The translations under genes were made by a program, and so were the position numbers. This document shows, one piece after another, positions 7,840 to 17,117 of a stretch of 64,000 bases of DNA. The DNA is taken from the NCBI GenBank assembly GCA_016592635.1, contig AP023240.1, positions 2,087,630 to 2,151,629 of the forward strand, in the 5' to 3' direction. Source of the DNA: Methyloprofundus sp. Lineage in GTDB: Bacteria > Pseudomonadota > Gammaproteobacteria > Methylococcales > Methylomonadaceae. The notes under the pieces were generated by a model. The model saw only the letters and a program-made list of their open reading frames with translations. It made no database searches and was not told the DNA's origin. The stretch's first letter is position 1, and each line of letters opens with the position of its first letter.

Positions 7840-9807
7840 TCACTTTCCTAGAATCCAACTACGAGCAGGAATAAGATATTGCTCCCCTTCACTTGCAACA
7901 ACTTCTCCATTCCCTTGCATCCACACCAAGCCTGATTTCTGCTCCCCCTCCCAAACCAGCTCCAAGCTCTCATGAGCTGTATTAACCACCAATACCTCTT
8001 CATGATCACCACAACTTAAATTAGCAATACGAATACGATCATCCGTAGGTGAAAGGTTTGCAACTCTCTGGGCTGCACTAACAACTTCAGGGTCTCCACC
8101 CAGTACGGAGGGAGGTAGACCTATGCCAGCATCTTGCACTTTTATAATACCTTCTGCTAGTAATTTCCTATAAGAGGTATCGTTTTTCAGCGTACATAAG
8201 TGGAACATCGCATCAACCCATTCGACTAAAGACTTATGCCAGGGTTGTTTTTCTGCCCAATAATCTAGCAGGCTACTGGTAGAAACCGCTGCAATTGCTT
8301 CGTCAACCGTCTTGGCTATGTCTTCGTTCGGAAAACAACGCCACAGGCGCACTAAATCTAATATGTTTATCGAGTGATAATTAATATCATAATGCCCCAT
8401 ACCGAGTTGGCGTTCAATATAGCCTCCGGGCATCATTAAACGCGGGTAAATATTTTTTATTCTATAGAGGTTAGGTGCAATATACATCCAAGAGATACGC
8501 TTAAAAGCCCGCATATAAACGGGTAATTTTTCCGCTTCGGAGGTAGGTAATAGCGTTAGTTTTATTGCACGATAGATTAATTTATAAATGGCTTCGGCAG
8601 GACGTAAGGCAAGCATGCCTAGTGCTGCCTTGCAAGCTGAATCAACTTTCTCAGCATATTGGGTATCACCTGTTACCTGGCGATAACGATCTAAAGTCAC
8701 TAGCGTGTCTACATGGGTATTAAAAATAAGTTTATTGGTCATGGATTTACCGAGAATCGGTTCTTTAATCCAATTTGATTTATTAACCCGGCACATTTCT
8801 TCCATCATTTCGACATCGTCTTCTAATGAATCGTGCATAAACCATAAGCCAAGATCGGTATCATCTGTTTTTTGGGCAATAAAAGCAGCTGATCGCGCTA
8901 GTGATTCACTCACCACTTTGTCTGGGCGTTCTTGTAATGAAGCTTCCAGCATAAGCATGGCACCATTATGAAATCGGTAATGTGATTCCATGCAGTCAGT
9001 CCATTCGCCGTGATACCATGCGCCATCTTCAGCTTGACGGGCAATGGTTGAAAATAAGACTTGAGTTTTAAAGAGGCTATACAGTGCTTTATTGGTGGAT
9101 GATTCTAAGCCATTAAAGGTGACATACAAACCGTACGCATCAAGGTCAGAGCACATTTTCCAGTTTTGTGGCCATCGGTAGCTATTGCTATATATATGCC
9201 CATGCAACAGGTATAAATATAAATCAGCGGGTGCCTGATAACCTGTTTCAGATGTCCAGAAGTATACTGGCTGTTTTTCTAGCACTAATGGGTTCGCTAA
9301 CTCTTCGACAATATTAGAACTATCTGCTGTAAAGCTCCAAACAACCATATCAAGCAACATGCCTTTAGGAACGTTAATCACCACGGCAAAATCATTTGCT
9401 GTGGTTTTAAACTCGACAATAGCGGCCTTTTCTTCAGCAAGGATACGACCATAGCTATCATCTTTGCGTAAAATAGGGAGCTGCGGAATCCAATAGGAAG
9501 AAACTGAGGCATCATTCGCTTTTAATACCCAGCCGCCTGAAGGACAGGATAATAGTTCATGCCCTCCTTGCACGACCAAACGTACTTTGCGAGCATCACC
9601 CGCCAAAAACCTGCCAAAGCAACATGCTGCACCTGCAATATCAGAAAATTTATCCAGTAAAAATGTACTTTTATCAGAATTATTCCAGCTTACCCTCTCG
9701 AAATGGTTTGACCTGACAATTTGTTGCAGATCAATATTTGCTACAGGTGCAAACATTTCCTGAAAATTGTATGTCTCATCTAATAGCTGTACGTCATTTT
9801 TACTCAT
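7840..9807 (-). CDS. Unrecognised large protein, possible alpha/alpha-toroid sugar-active enzyme
   Basis: 655 residues with no signal peptide. I do not recognise the family. The middle (about residues 190-560) is helix-rich with evenly spaced aromatic and acidic clusters, such as DGAWYHGEWTDCMESHYRFH and GHYDINYHSINILDLVRLW. This resembles alpha/alpha-barrel glycosidases, lyases or epimerases. The N-terminal third looks beta-rich. It is the last gene of the leftward arm, 33 bp after a sulfotransferase gene, so a role in making or modifying the sulfated glycan is a reasonable inference. A glycan lyase, a hydrolase or a non-catalytic scaffold are all possible. Confidence 0.55.
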   Translation of the reverse strand: MSKNDVQLLDETYNFQEMFAPVANIDLQQIVRSNHFERVSWNNSDKSTFLLDKFSDIAGAACCFGRFLAGDARKVRLVVQGGHELLSCPSGGWVLKANDASVSSYWIPQLPILRKDDSYGRILAEEKAAIVEFKTTANDFAVVINVPKGMLLDMVVWSFTADSSNIVEELANPLVLEKQPVYFWTSETGYQAPADLYLYLLHGHIYSNSYRWPQNWKMCSDLDAYGLYVTFNGLESSTNKALYSLFKTQVLFSTIARQAEDGAWYHGEWTDCMESHYRFHNGAMLMLEASLQERPDKVVSESLARSAAFIAQKTDDTDLGLWFMHDSLEDDVEMMEEMCRVNKSNWIKEPILGKSMTNKLIFNTHVDTLVTLDRYRQVTGDTQYAEKVDSACKAALGMLALRPAEAIYKLIYRAIKLTLLPTSEAEKLPVYMRAFKRISWMYIAPNLYRIKNIYPRLMMPGGYIERQLGMGHYDINYHSINILDLVRLWRCFPNEDIAKTVDEAIAAVSTSSLLDYWAEKQPWHKSLVEWVDAMFHLCTLKNDTSYRKLLAEGIIKVQDAGIGLPPSVLGGDPEVVSAAQRVANLSPTDDRIRIANLSCGDHEEVLVVNTAHESLELVWEGEQKSGLVWMQGNGEVVASEGEQYLIPARSWILGK

Positions 9808-9840
9808 GAAATATTTTCCGTTTTATGCTGAATTTTTTAT

Positions 9841-10551
9841 TTATTTAGTCTCAAATTTATAGCCAAATAAGCGTATATCATTCTTGTGCTGTTCAGCGAC
9901 AATTTCCTTACTTTCAGCATCAAATAGTTCTGAATAATGAAATTTCGCACTTCTAATACCTCCTTTTAATCGAGGTAGTTCAGATGATGGCAGTCCTAAT
10001 TTTTGACAGATATTAGCATAATCCTCGATAAGATTTTCATAACGAATCACTGCATCGACGCATAATTCATCATCCATAACATAAAAAGGGTCATTACTAG
10101 GTAAGCTGGTGTTTTTAATATATTCAGAGAATAGCTGCTTTACTTGCGCCAGTTCATCAAAAGGCACGCCAAGATAATTATAAAATTTCTTTTTGGGCTT
10201 TAATGCAGGGTTATTACGCATATCCCAATAAAAATAAGATATAGCTCTATCCCATGGGTTTCTGGCTATGCTGAATTTGAAATAATCACTCCATACTTCA
10301 GGAGCCACCATGTCTTTGATAATATGTGCTTCAACATGTTGCAGGTTTGGTAAGTCAAGTTTTTCAAATGCTTCTGCATTCATGGCATTATGGATAAACT
10401 CGCCTTTTTCATTGCGATTATGCTTAAAATCATTCATAGGTGTCACAATATCATCACCACTACAGAATGTTGAAAGCGTTGAATCAATACTTGTGCCGGC
10501 AGTCTTAAATGATTTTATAAATATAAATTTATGACTATGAGATATTATCAT
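9841..10551 (-). CDS. Sulfotransferase (Sulfotransfer_2 type)
   Basis: 236 residues. The 5'-phosphosulfate-binding loop is KSFKTAGTSIDSTL (residues 13-26), matching the KxxKTAGTS pattern of carbohydrate sulfotransferases. The 3'-phosphate-binding motif is FKFSIARNPWDRAISYFYW near residue 100. These enzymes transfer sulfate from PAPS to sugar hydroxyl or amino groups. The absence of a membrane anchor suggests a cytosolic enzyme acting on a lipid-linked glycan intermediate. It lies between the flippase-fusion gene (58 bp upstream) and the unrecognised 655-residue protein, and is the first of three unrelated sulfotransferases in the cluster. Confidence 0.88.
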   Translation of the reverse strand: MIISHSHKFIFIKSFKTAGTSIDSTLSTFCSGDDIVTPMNDFKHNRNEKGEFIHNAMNAEAFEKLDLPNLQHVEAHIIKDMVAPEVWSDYFKFSIARNPWDRAISYFYWDMRNNPALKPKKKFYNYLGVPFDELAQVKQLFSEYIKNTSLPSNDPFYVMDDELCVDAVIRYENLIEDYANICQKLGLPSSELPRLKGGIRSAKFHYSELFDAESKEIVAEQHKNDIRLFGYKFETK

Positions 10552-10609
10552 TAATATAGGTCTCTAATTTTAAAGGCTAAAAATATTTGAAAAATAAACT
10601 TTAATTTAT

Positions 10610-13600
10610 TTATTTAGACTGCTGTAGAACAACTAACTTGTCCCCTGCAATATTTTCAAATTCTTGTTCAATTCCATTTGGCCACTGAACTTTAATACGG
10701 TTTACTTGCTGGTTTTTACCTAAGCCAAAATACAAGCGATAATGTCCTTGCGAGAAAAAAGAACCTTCACTACTGCCTACTTCTTGTATTTGTTGACTAT
10801 CAGCGGTTATAACAGTCACACGAGCACCAATAGCTTGTTTGTTACCCGTTGTCCCGACTAATTTAATTTGTAGCCAATGGTTTGCATTGCCAGTAGTATT
10901 ACGAAAGGTTTTAACTTTCCAAGTTGTTTTCAGAGTAGCTTTTTCATTAAATGCCCACCAAGGTTTATAAGCATCATTTTTGTTTAATGCCACCATTAAA
11001 TCCAACTTACCATCATTATCCATATCAAACCAGTTAGATACTGCTGCTTGATATTGCTCATCAGGAAAATTCAGTATTCTTGCTAATTGAAAGTGCTTAT
11101 CAGTATTTTGTTTAAATAGCCCTTGCGGTACAGTATGCAAATCAGACAAACCATCATTGTCGTAATCTACCCAGTTAGCATTGAAACTTTTCTCGGGTAA
11201 GCCTACCGAAACAGGATTGATATAACTAAAATTGCCTTTTTCACTGACAAATAATAAATTACCTCGTTTTGATGAGGCAAAAATATCCAAGTCACCATCA
11301 GCATCATAATCAGCAACCGTTAACTTGCCATCATAAACCCATGCGCCTTCTGTAGAACTACCAATTTGTACACCAGAAAGTGCGCGGCGCAGAATGGTTT
11401 CTTGCTCTAAGACTCCTTGTTGATTTCGATACAGAAAAAAGCCATCATTTTGTAGCGTAACAAGGTCTATATCGCCATCATTATCAACATCAAACCAAGC
11501 AAAACTACCAATTTGTTGCTCAGGCATACCTACTTTGGTTGCAGCTGCCATATCTTGTAGTTTGCCATCTTTAGTTTGGATATAAAGTTGCTTTGGAAAA
11601 TCTCCAGGAACGTTACCACGATCATAACAATTAATATACAGGTCTAATAAGCCGTCATGATTAAAATCAAGCCACCTTGCATGTCGACCAGAACAGCCTT
11701 TTTTCTCTATACCTGCTGCAATAGTAATGTCGTCAAACTGACCACTCTCATTACGAATTAATAATTCATCTTTGATGTCTTTGCGTATGAAGTCAGGGTA
11801 ACCACGTAAAGCACCGCCTAAGGCACCGCGATTCATAAAGATATCCAACTTGTCATCATTATTATAGTCAGCCCAAACCAAAGCATGACGATCTAACATG
11901 GTCAAAGAAAATTCTAATGCTTGCGGAGATACTTTCCCTAAGCCTACATAGATTTGTTCAGGTTTTATATCACCTGTTATTTTAAATGTTAGCGGTAAGC
12001 CTTGGCCGCCTGGCTTCATTCTTAAATAAGCACTTTTATCAGTAGCAAAACTGAGTACGGTACTAGTAATCGTGCCATGCGCCAATTCTTTTAGCGGTTG
12101 TTCACGCTTATCCAACACAAATCCGTCATTTTTTTTAATTGTTATCGGATCAAGAACCTCTAGAGTTCCTTTTAGGGAGCCAAAGTTATCCATTTTATGG
12201 CTACGTATTAAAAATTGCGAGCCAAACCAATAAATATATAAACCTGGTTTATCAAGCACAGGGGCAGTGAAAGATAAATCTGCCTCAGGAAATGCTAAAC
12301 TTTGATCCAAGCCCCACTTAGATAGCACATCATTATATCCACCTTTGCCATCTGCTAACAATAACACTTGGCGAAAGTGATGGTTTGAAGTATAAATATC
12401 AAGCTGGTCATCGCCATTAGCATCAACAACCCCTATATCATAAAACCTATGAACTTCATGCAACGGTGCGGCTTGCTGCTCTGCAAAGCTGCCTAAAGCA
12501 TAGTATTGCTTTAGTAATGTCAACATAGAAAATAACAGAGCCAAAAGTACGGCAAGACTAAAAACTAGTTTTACAGAAAATATTACAATGCGCATAAATA
12601 ACTTTTTCACAATAATTAAACCACTATTAGATATATCAAGGATACGTTTCTTTTCCGATTGTAACTCAGGAATGTTCATTAAAAGAAAACTTGCGAGGTA
12701 AGTTGCCCCTCCAGCCACTACCATAATCAGCAAATATAACGATGGTATGCTGGTTATAAGATCGCCTGAAAAGTGATCCACGATAAACAGAACAATAAAC
12801 AATAAACTATTCAGCTTTACCCCAGGCGTAATCGCCTTAAACAAGTCTTTTACTCGCGTAGGAATTGTTTGATAGGCCAAAATATATAAATAAAAAGCAG
12901 TAAATACCTGACTGGCTAAAAATGCCCAACTGACACCAACTAATCCCCACTCTAAGCCAAAAAAACAAGTTACAACAGTAAAAACAAGAATAACGCTCTG
13001 CGCAATCATCTCTTGAGTTAACCGGTTTTGAGCCATTAAAAGTACACTGCTAGGCCGGATAATAATATAAAAGAACCCTGCTATAGAGAGAATTTTTAGA
13101 GGCTCTGCAGCCAACATCCATTTCTCACCATAAACAACATTGATAAAAGGTTCTGCAACCCACCATAAACCTATATAAAACGGTAAAATATAAGCCATCA
13201 ATAAGGTAATGACTCGATAAAACATATATTTCGTTTGATCCAAGTCATCCTGTATTTTAGACATCGCTCTAAATACAGGTTGGGCAACGGGTTGAGCTAG
13301 CATGAAATATGGCAACCGATGCAGGCTATCTGCCTTATTAAATAAGCCAAGAAAAGCAGGCCCTGCAAGTTTACTTAAAATTAATTTGAGTGACTCCCTT
13401 CTAATATGACTAAAAAAATCATTACCAACAATTTTTGCGCCATAACTACCATGCTCACGCCATATAGTAGTATCAATGTTTAATTTTAACCTTAATGGTG
13501 TCGCTTGAGATAATATAATATTGCCAACTAGTCCGCCGACTAAACCTGCAAGTGTCAGGCTCCATACCCCCATACCATACCAAGCCATCAGTACACTTGT

Positions 13601-14071
13601 CGCACCAGTCAATACATTTTTAATAATGCCAATAACAGATTTTTTTTTGAATTGCATCTCTCGTGCCAGCCAACAACTATAAGCTGACTCAACGGGTCTC
13701 ATTAAAAACATTAATGCTGAAACTGGCAATAATTGCTCATAAAGTGGGTCTTCAAAAAATATAGCAAAATAAGGTGCAACCAAGTAAAACCCTAGATAAA
13801 CGGGGATTGCTATAGCCAACTGCAGTGTAAAAACTGCATTAAAATCTCTTGCATCAACTTGCTTTGCTCTTATTAATGCTTGCCCCATACCACCACTAGC
13901 GAGCATACCCACAAAACCAGTAAAGATTTGAATAGTGACGATCAGACCAAAATCTGCCGGGACAAGCAGCCTTGCCAGCATAATCCCAAAAGCGAACTCC
14001 ATTAACCGCGATCCAGTATTGCCAATAATCAACCACTTAACACCAGAACGTATGCTTTTACCTAAGTCCAT
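10610..14071 (-). CDS. Wzx-type flippase fused to FG-GAP/ASPIC-UnbV propeller
   Basis: 1153 residues in one open frame. Residues 1-470 form a multi-helix polysaccharide flippase of the WzxC/Polysacc_synt_3 kind, starting GKSIRSGVKWLIIGNTGSR and containing FGLIVTIQIF. Residues 495-520 form one extra membrane helix. Residues 540-1030 hold seven calcium-type loops of the DxDxDGxxD pattern at about 550, 735, 802, 861, 921, 969 and 1016, which is an FG-GAP/VCBS propeller. The last 75 residues (GARVTVI, GSSEGSFFSQG, VQWPNG) are ASPIC/UnbV. Normal flippases have about 480 residues and lack this tail. The extra helix should place the propeller in the periplasm. Met493 could be an ancestral separate start, but its ribosome site is poor. 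Confidence 0.88.
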   Translation of the reverse strand: MDLGKSIRSGVKWLIIGNTGSRLMEFAFGIMLARLLVPADFGLIVTIQIFTGFVGMLASGGMGQALIRAKQVDARDFNAVFTLQLAIAIPVYLGFYLVAPYFAIFFEDPLYEQLLPVSALMFLMRPVESAYSCWLAREMQFKKKSVIGIIKNVLTGATSVLMAWYGMGVWSLTLAGLVGGLVGNIILSQATPLRLKLNIDTTIWREHGSYGAKIVGNDFFSHIRRESLKLILSKLAGPAFLGLFNKADSLHRLPYFMLAQPVAQPVFRAMSKIQDDLDQTKYMFYRVITLLMAYILPFYIGLWWVAEPFINVVYGEKWMLAAEPLKILSIAGFFYIIIRPSSVLLMAQNRLTQEMIAQSVILVFTVVTCFFGLEWGLVGVSWAFLASQVFTAFYLYILAYQTIPTRVKDLFKAITPGVKLNSLLFIVLFIVDHFSGDLITSIPSLYLLIMVVAGGATYLASFLLMNIPELQSEKKRILDISNSGLIIVKKLFMRIVIFSVKLVFSLAVLLALLFSMLTLLKQYYALGSFAEQQAAPLHEVHRFYDIGVVDANGDDQLDIYTSNHHFRQVLLLADGKGGYNDVLSKWGLDQSLAFPEADLSFTAPVLDKPGLYIYWFGSQFLIRSHKMDNFGSLKGTLEVLDPITIKKNDGFVLDKREQPLKELAHGTITSTVLSFATDKSAYLRMKPGGQGLPLTFKITGDIKPEQIYVGLGKVSPQALEFSLTMLDRHALVWADYNNDDKLDIFMNRGALGGALRGYPDFIRKDIKDELLIRNESGQFDDITIAAGIEKKGCSGRHARWLDFNHDGLLDLYINCYDRGNVPGDFPKQLYIQTKDGKLQDMAAATKVGMPEQQIGSFAWFDVDNDGDIDLVTLQNDGFFLYRNQQGVLEQETILRRALSGVQIGSSTEGAWVYDGKLTVADYDADGDLDIFASSKRGNLLFVSEKGNFSYINPVSVGLPEKSFNANWVDYDNDGLSDLHTVPQGLFKQNTDKHFQLARILNFPDEQYQAAVSNWFDMDNDGKLDLMVALNKNDAYKPWWAFNEKATLKTTWKVKTFRNTTGNANHWLQIKLVGTTGNKQAIGARVTVITADSQQIQEVGSSEGSFFSQGHYRLYFGLGKNQQVNRIKVQWPNGIEQEFENIAGDKLVVLQQSK

Positions 14072-14457
14072 ATATTTATATTACTAAAGAGCCATTTATA
14101 GTGTGAATCCTAACAGTTTAGTAAATTCAGTTTCACTTATCAACTGACATTTGCTATTTACCCGTTTTGCCCTATAAAATTCAACACTCACTTCTTTGGC
14201 TATCCTGAGATTAAGTGACGCTTTTTACACGGCTCCATTAAATCGTTTTCCAGCTTTGGCAGTCTAAACTCTACCCTAAAAGTATTCGCTCCATAATATC
14301 CTCATCATTTAAGCATAGTAACGACCTATATTATGTGCAAGGTATTGAATTGTGAACTACTTAGCGTTCCTTACTCCTAGCATGGCACCCTACTAGATTA
14401 TAATTATTTAGCATGTTAGACTTATCAGTAATTATATAAATAAACTAGGTTTCACAA
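14072..14457. other. Divergent promoter region of the glycan cluster
   Basis: 386 bp between the leftward flippase fusion and the rightward DUF1566 gene. It is AT-rich and no gene or strong repeat is seen. It should hold the promoters for both arms, but I could not assign boxes with confidence. Confidence 0.5.
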
Positions 14458-15381
14458 ATGAAAAATCTATCACGAAGCATTTTGTTAGTTGCTAGTACAG
14501 TAGCTTTCACACCAACTGTGAGTGCAGAACTGATCGACCGCGGTAATGGGATGATCTATGATACAAATCAGAATCTTACTTGGTTGCAAGATGCAGATGT
14601 CAGAGGAAAAACTTCATGGTACTCTTCAAACGAATGGGCTCAGAATCTGGAGCATGGTGGCTTTGACGATTGGCGACTACCAGAAACAACACGATACGAT
14701 GATCCTACCTGCGTAGACCGCAGAATAGAAAATGGCCTTTTCTTTGACACCTTATTCGAATGTACTGGTGGTGAAATGGAAAGACTAACAGCTGAAGCAG
14801 ACCCTTTTCAAAACCCTATTTTTAAAAATGTTCGTGACTCAAGGTATTGGACAGGTACCCCATACAGAGATGGAATAGACCCATGTGCAGAACAAGGCGT
14901 TTGTTATGCTCTTCAAGATAACGGGGTTCGCAAAAACTTTTTCTGGCAATGGAGCTTTAATAGTAAAAGAGAAGCTATACCATACAAAACTACTTTGGAT
15001 GGCCTTGCCCGACGGTTTGCATTACCAGTGCGTAATGGCGATGTAGTTCCTGAAGATAGTTCGGGTGTACTCATGGAAAACCTTAGTATCTATTCGCCTT
15101 CATTAAATTTTCACACTCAAGGCAATACCACCAATATTTGGGCCAACTTTGTTCAATATGGAACAGGTCCTAATAATGAAATGCTATGGAAGCTAGATAA
15201 AGCAGGTGCTAATACGACTCCATTTACTGGTGCAATGACAGGTGAAGTCTCTGAAGACCTGAACATCACAATCCGTTCAATTATATTTCAAGATACCTCA
15301 TATTGGGTAAATATGAAGTATTTTGGTGAAGATAGAGACAACCAGTTATGGCAACTAGTTGATTTCGGTATTAACCAATAA
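14458..15381 (+). CDS. Secreted DUF1566 (Lcl C-terminal) domain protein
   Basis: 307 residues with an N-terminal signal peptide ending near TVSAELID. The DUF1566 pattern is clear: DRGNGMIYDTNQNLTWLQDA, then WAQNLEHGGFDDWRLPE and later SRYWTGTPY, which is the lectin-like fold found in secreted bacterial proteins. About 100 C-terminal residues after VVPEDSSG show no domain I recognise. Four cysteines lie close together in two pairs (DPTCVDR and LFECTGG; DPCAEQGVC), suggesting disulphides. It could bind glycans at the cell surface beside the glycan cluster. The link is positional only. Confidence 0.8.
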   Translation: MKNLSRSILLVASTVAFTPTVSAELIDRGNGMIYDTNQNLTWLQDADVRGKTSWYSSNEWAQNLEHGGFDDWRLPETTRYDDPTCVDRRIENGLFFDTLFECTGGEMERLTAEADPFQNPIFKNVRDSRYWTGTPYRDGIDPCAEQGVCYALQDNGVRKNFFWQWSFNSKREAIPYKTTLDGLARRFALPVRNGDVVPEDSSGVLMENLSIYSPSLNFHTQGNTTNIWANFVQYGTGPNNEMLWKLDKAGANTTPFTGAMTGEVSEDLNITIRSIIFQDTSYWVNMKYFGEDRDNQLWQLVDFGINQ

Positions 15382-15773
15382 AGTGTAATTTTTACTTAGG
15401 AACGTGTATGGAATAACATCCCGAAATTATAACGCAGTATTTTTTTATCAGCAGGGATGATCCATGAGGTGAATAGTTATGCTACGCAACGAATGAGGTC
15501 ATCCCTGCTGGTGCAAAAAAGGCTAGTTAGAAATCGGGAGGCTGTTCCATGCACGTTCCTTAATTTACATCACCTTTCAAAGCGAGGCCATTTCTGGCTT
15601 TGCTTTATTTTTATTTCTTTCCTCCAATCAAACCTTCCTAAAGGATGAAAATTCAATAATAACCACAAGAATATTTTATAAAATGGTAACAGTTTAACTA
15701 GCATGCATTTTATACAAGCAATAAACAGCATTACTTTGAACATAAGCAAAAAAATAAAGGGAGATAAGGATAA
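15382..15773. other. Intergenic region holding a MITE-like palindrome
   Basis: No credible gene. A 63-codon frame at 15457-15648 lies across the palindrome and has no ribosome site or recognisable content. The downstream sulfotransferase gene has a GGGAGATAAGG stretch just before its ATG at 15774. Confidence 0.6.
15398..15560. repeat. 163-bp imperfect palindrome, MITE-like
   Basis: Outer arms 15398-15424 and 15534-15560 pair with about five mismatches; both ends read AGGAACGTG towards the centre. Inner arms around CAGCAGGGATGA (15442-15453) and TCATCCCTGCTG (15499-15510) also pair. The whole unit can fold into one long interrupted hairpin with no coding content. This is the form of a non-autonomous palindromic element, but no target duplication is visible. 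Confidence 0.7.
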
Positions 15774-17069
15774 ATGAAGGTTTTCGGAATAGGTCTTTCA
15801 AAGACAGGCACATCAAGCTTAGCTTCGGCACTAGAGTTACTTGGTTATAATGTAAAAGATTGTCTTGGGGTTGCACAATATTCTAAAGGTGACATTTCAT
15901 CCATAAACAAAGATGCCTTACTACAGTATGATGCCCTCACCGATACCCCCATTCCTAGCTTTTATCAAGAGCTGGATAAAGAGTACCCCGCAGCAAAATT
16001 CATTTTAACCATCAGAGATATGGATAGCTGGCTCAAATCATGCAAAAAGCAATTTAATCAGAAATCAGCTGATTTACAGTCTGAAGCACAGCATGCATTA
16101 TTTTTTGATTTATATGGCACAACCGTCTTTGATGAGGATAAATTCAAACAGGGCTATCTTAATTTTACCAACGAGGTAAAGGCCTACTTTAAAGACCGCC
16201 CTGATGACCTGCTTGTTCTTAATGTTATTAATGGCGAAGGCTGGGAAAAACTCTGCCCTTTTTTAGACAAGCCTACCCCAATAATTCCCTTCCCAAAATC
16301 AAATGTTACCCGTATCAGGTGGCTCAATATTCATGAGCTAGCCCAAAGCACTAGAAATAATGCCTTAAAACTACATGAGCTATCTACTAATTTAACAGTG
16401 AATAGCTCGACAAATTTGAATAAGATCAAACAGATGCTATGCTCATTTATTGGCTTAGACTCTCATAAAAGAATAGGTAAATACACAGCTAAAGCCCAAC
16501 AAAATATCACTCAGAAACTACTTTCATTAGATGCTAATATTCCAGTCATTACCAATACTCAGAACGATACACCTCTAGAAACCAGAGCTGCATGGAATCA
16601 TTTTTGGCTAATAAGTTGTTCTGAAGGGAGTGCACAATTAGAGAATGACGCTGTTGGCTACACAATTAATTTAGCACTGATTGAAGATGGTTTACCCTAC
16701 TTAGGCATTATTTATATTCCCGAAACCGACACCTTATATTACGCAGCCACTGACAAAGGTGCCTTTAAAGTGCAGGGCAATAATAGCCCGATAAGACTTG
16801 AATCTCCCCTAGCCAATAACCTGACTAATGACACTAATACGCAGAAAATAAGCTCTACGCAAAGCATCGGCTCACTACTCTGCCAAGCGGCAGAAAATAA
16901 TGCGGCCTCTCACTTTGCCATTGAGAGCAGTAAAGAATGGCAAACAGCAGCTGTTCAAGCAATCTTAAAAACGCTAGGTCTAACGTTAATAGACGATACA
17001 AGCAACGCTGAACTTAAGTATAATAAGCAGCACTGGGTTAATGCACCTACTAGCATTACAATGCCATAA
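15774..17069 (+). CDS. Sulfotransferase fused to degenerate CysQ-like (PAP phosphatase) domain
   Basis: 431 residues. Residues 1-178 match the Sulfotransfer_4 type: FGIGLSKTGTSSLASALELL is the PAPS 5'-sulfate loop, YPAAKFILTIRDMDSWLKS the 3'-phosphate motif, and WEKLCPFLDKPTP the typical end. Residues 215-430 align by eye to CysQ, the 3'(2'),5'-bisphosphate nucleotidase that destroys PAP: HFWLI, GYTINLALIEDGLPYLGIIY, SIGSLLCQAAE. Every metal-binding motif is lost: the SEE site reads TNTQND (261-266), DPLDGT reads SCSEGS (281-286), and WDTAAG reads WQTAAV (389-394). The tail is therefore probably a pseudoenzyme that may bind PAP without cleaving it. It is the first gene of the rightward glycan operon. 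Confidence 0.85.
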   Translation: MKVFGIGLSKTGTSSLASALELLGYNVKDCLGVAQYSKGDISSINKDALLQYDALTDTPIPSFYQELDKEYPAAKFILTIRDMDSWLKSCKKQFNQKSADLQSEAQHALFFDLYGTTVFDEDKFKQGYLNFTNEVKAYFKDRPDDLLVLNVINGEGWEKLCPFLDKPTPIIPFPKSNVTRIRWLNIHELAQSTRNNALKLHELSTNLTVNSSTNLNKIKQMLCSFIGLDSHKRIGKYTAKAQQNITQKLLSLDANIPVITNTQNDTPLETRAAWNHFWLISCSEGSAQLENDAVGYTINLALIEDGLPYLGIIYIPETDTLYYAATDKGAFKVQGNNSPIRLESPLANNLTNDTNTQKISSTQSIGSLLCQAAENNAASHFAIESSKEWQTAAVQAILKTLGLTLIDDTSNAELKYNKQHWVNAPTSITMP

Positions 17070-17117
17070 CACTTATCAGCCTACCCAAGACGCAACCTTA
17101 TCAATGTAACGTATACC

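Noticed and set aside
12593..12595. Met493 of the flippase fusion as the start of a separate propeller gene
   Set aside because: There is no stop between the two parts and only a weak GAAAAAG upstream; a fusion is simpler, though an internal start is not excluded.
14458..15381. DUF1566 protein as a formylglycine-generating enzyme for the nearby sulfatase
   Set aside because: The fold is related but the motifs are those of DUF1566/Lcl, and it is secreted; the conserved enzyme residues are not seen.
15457..15648. 63-codon open frame in the palindromic repeat
   Set aside because: It crosses the repeat, has no ribosome site and no recognisable protein features.
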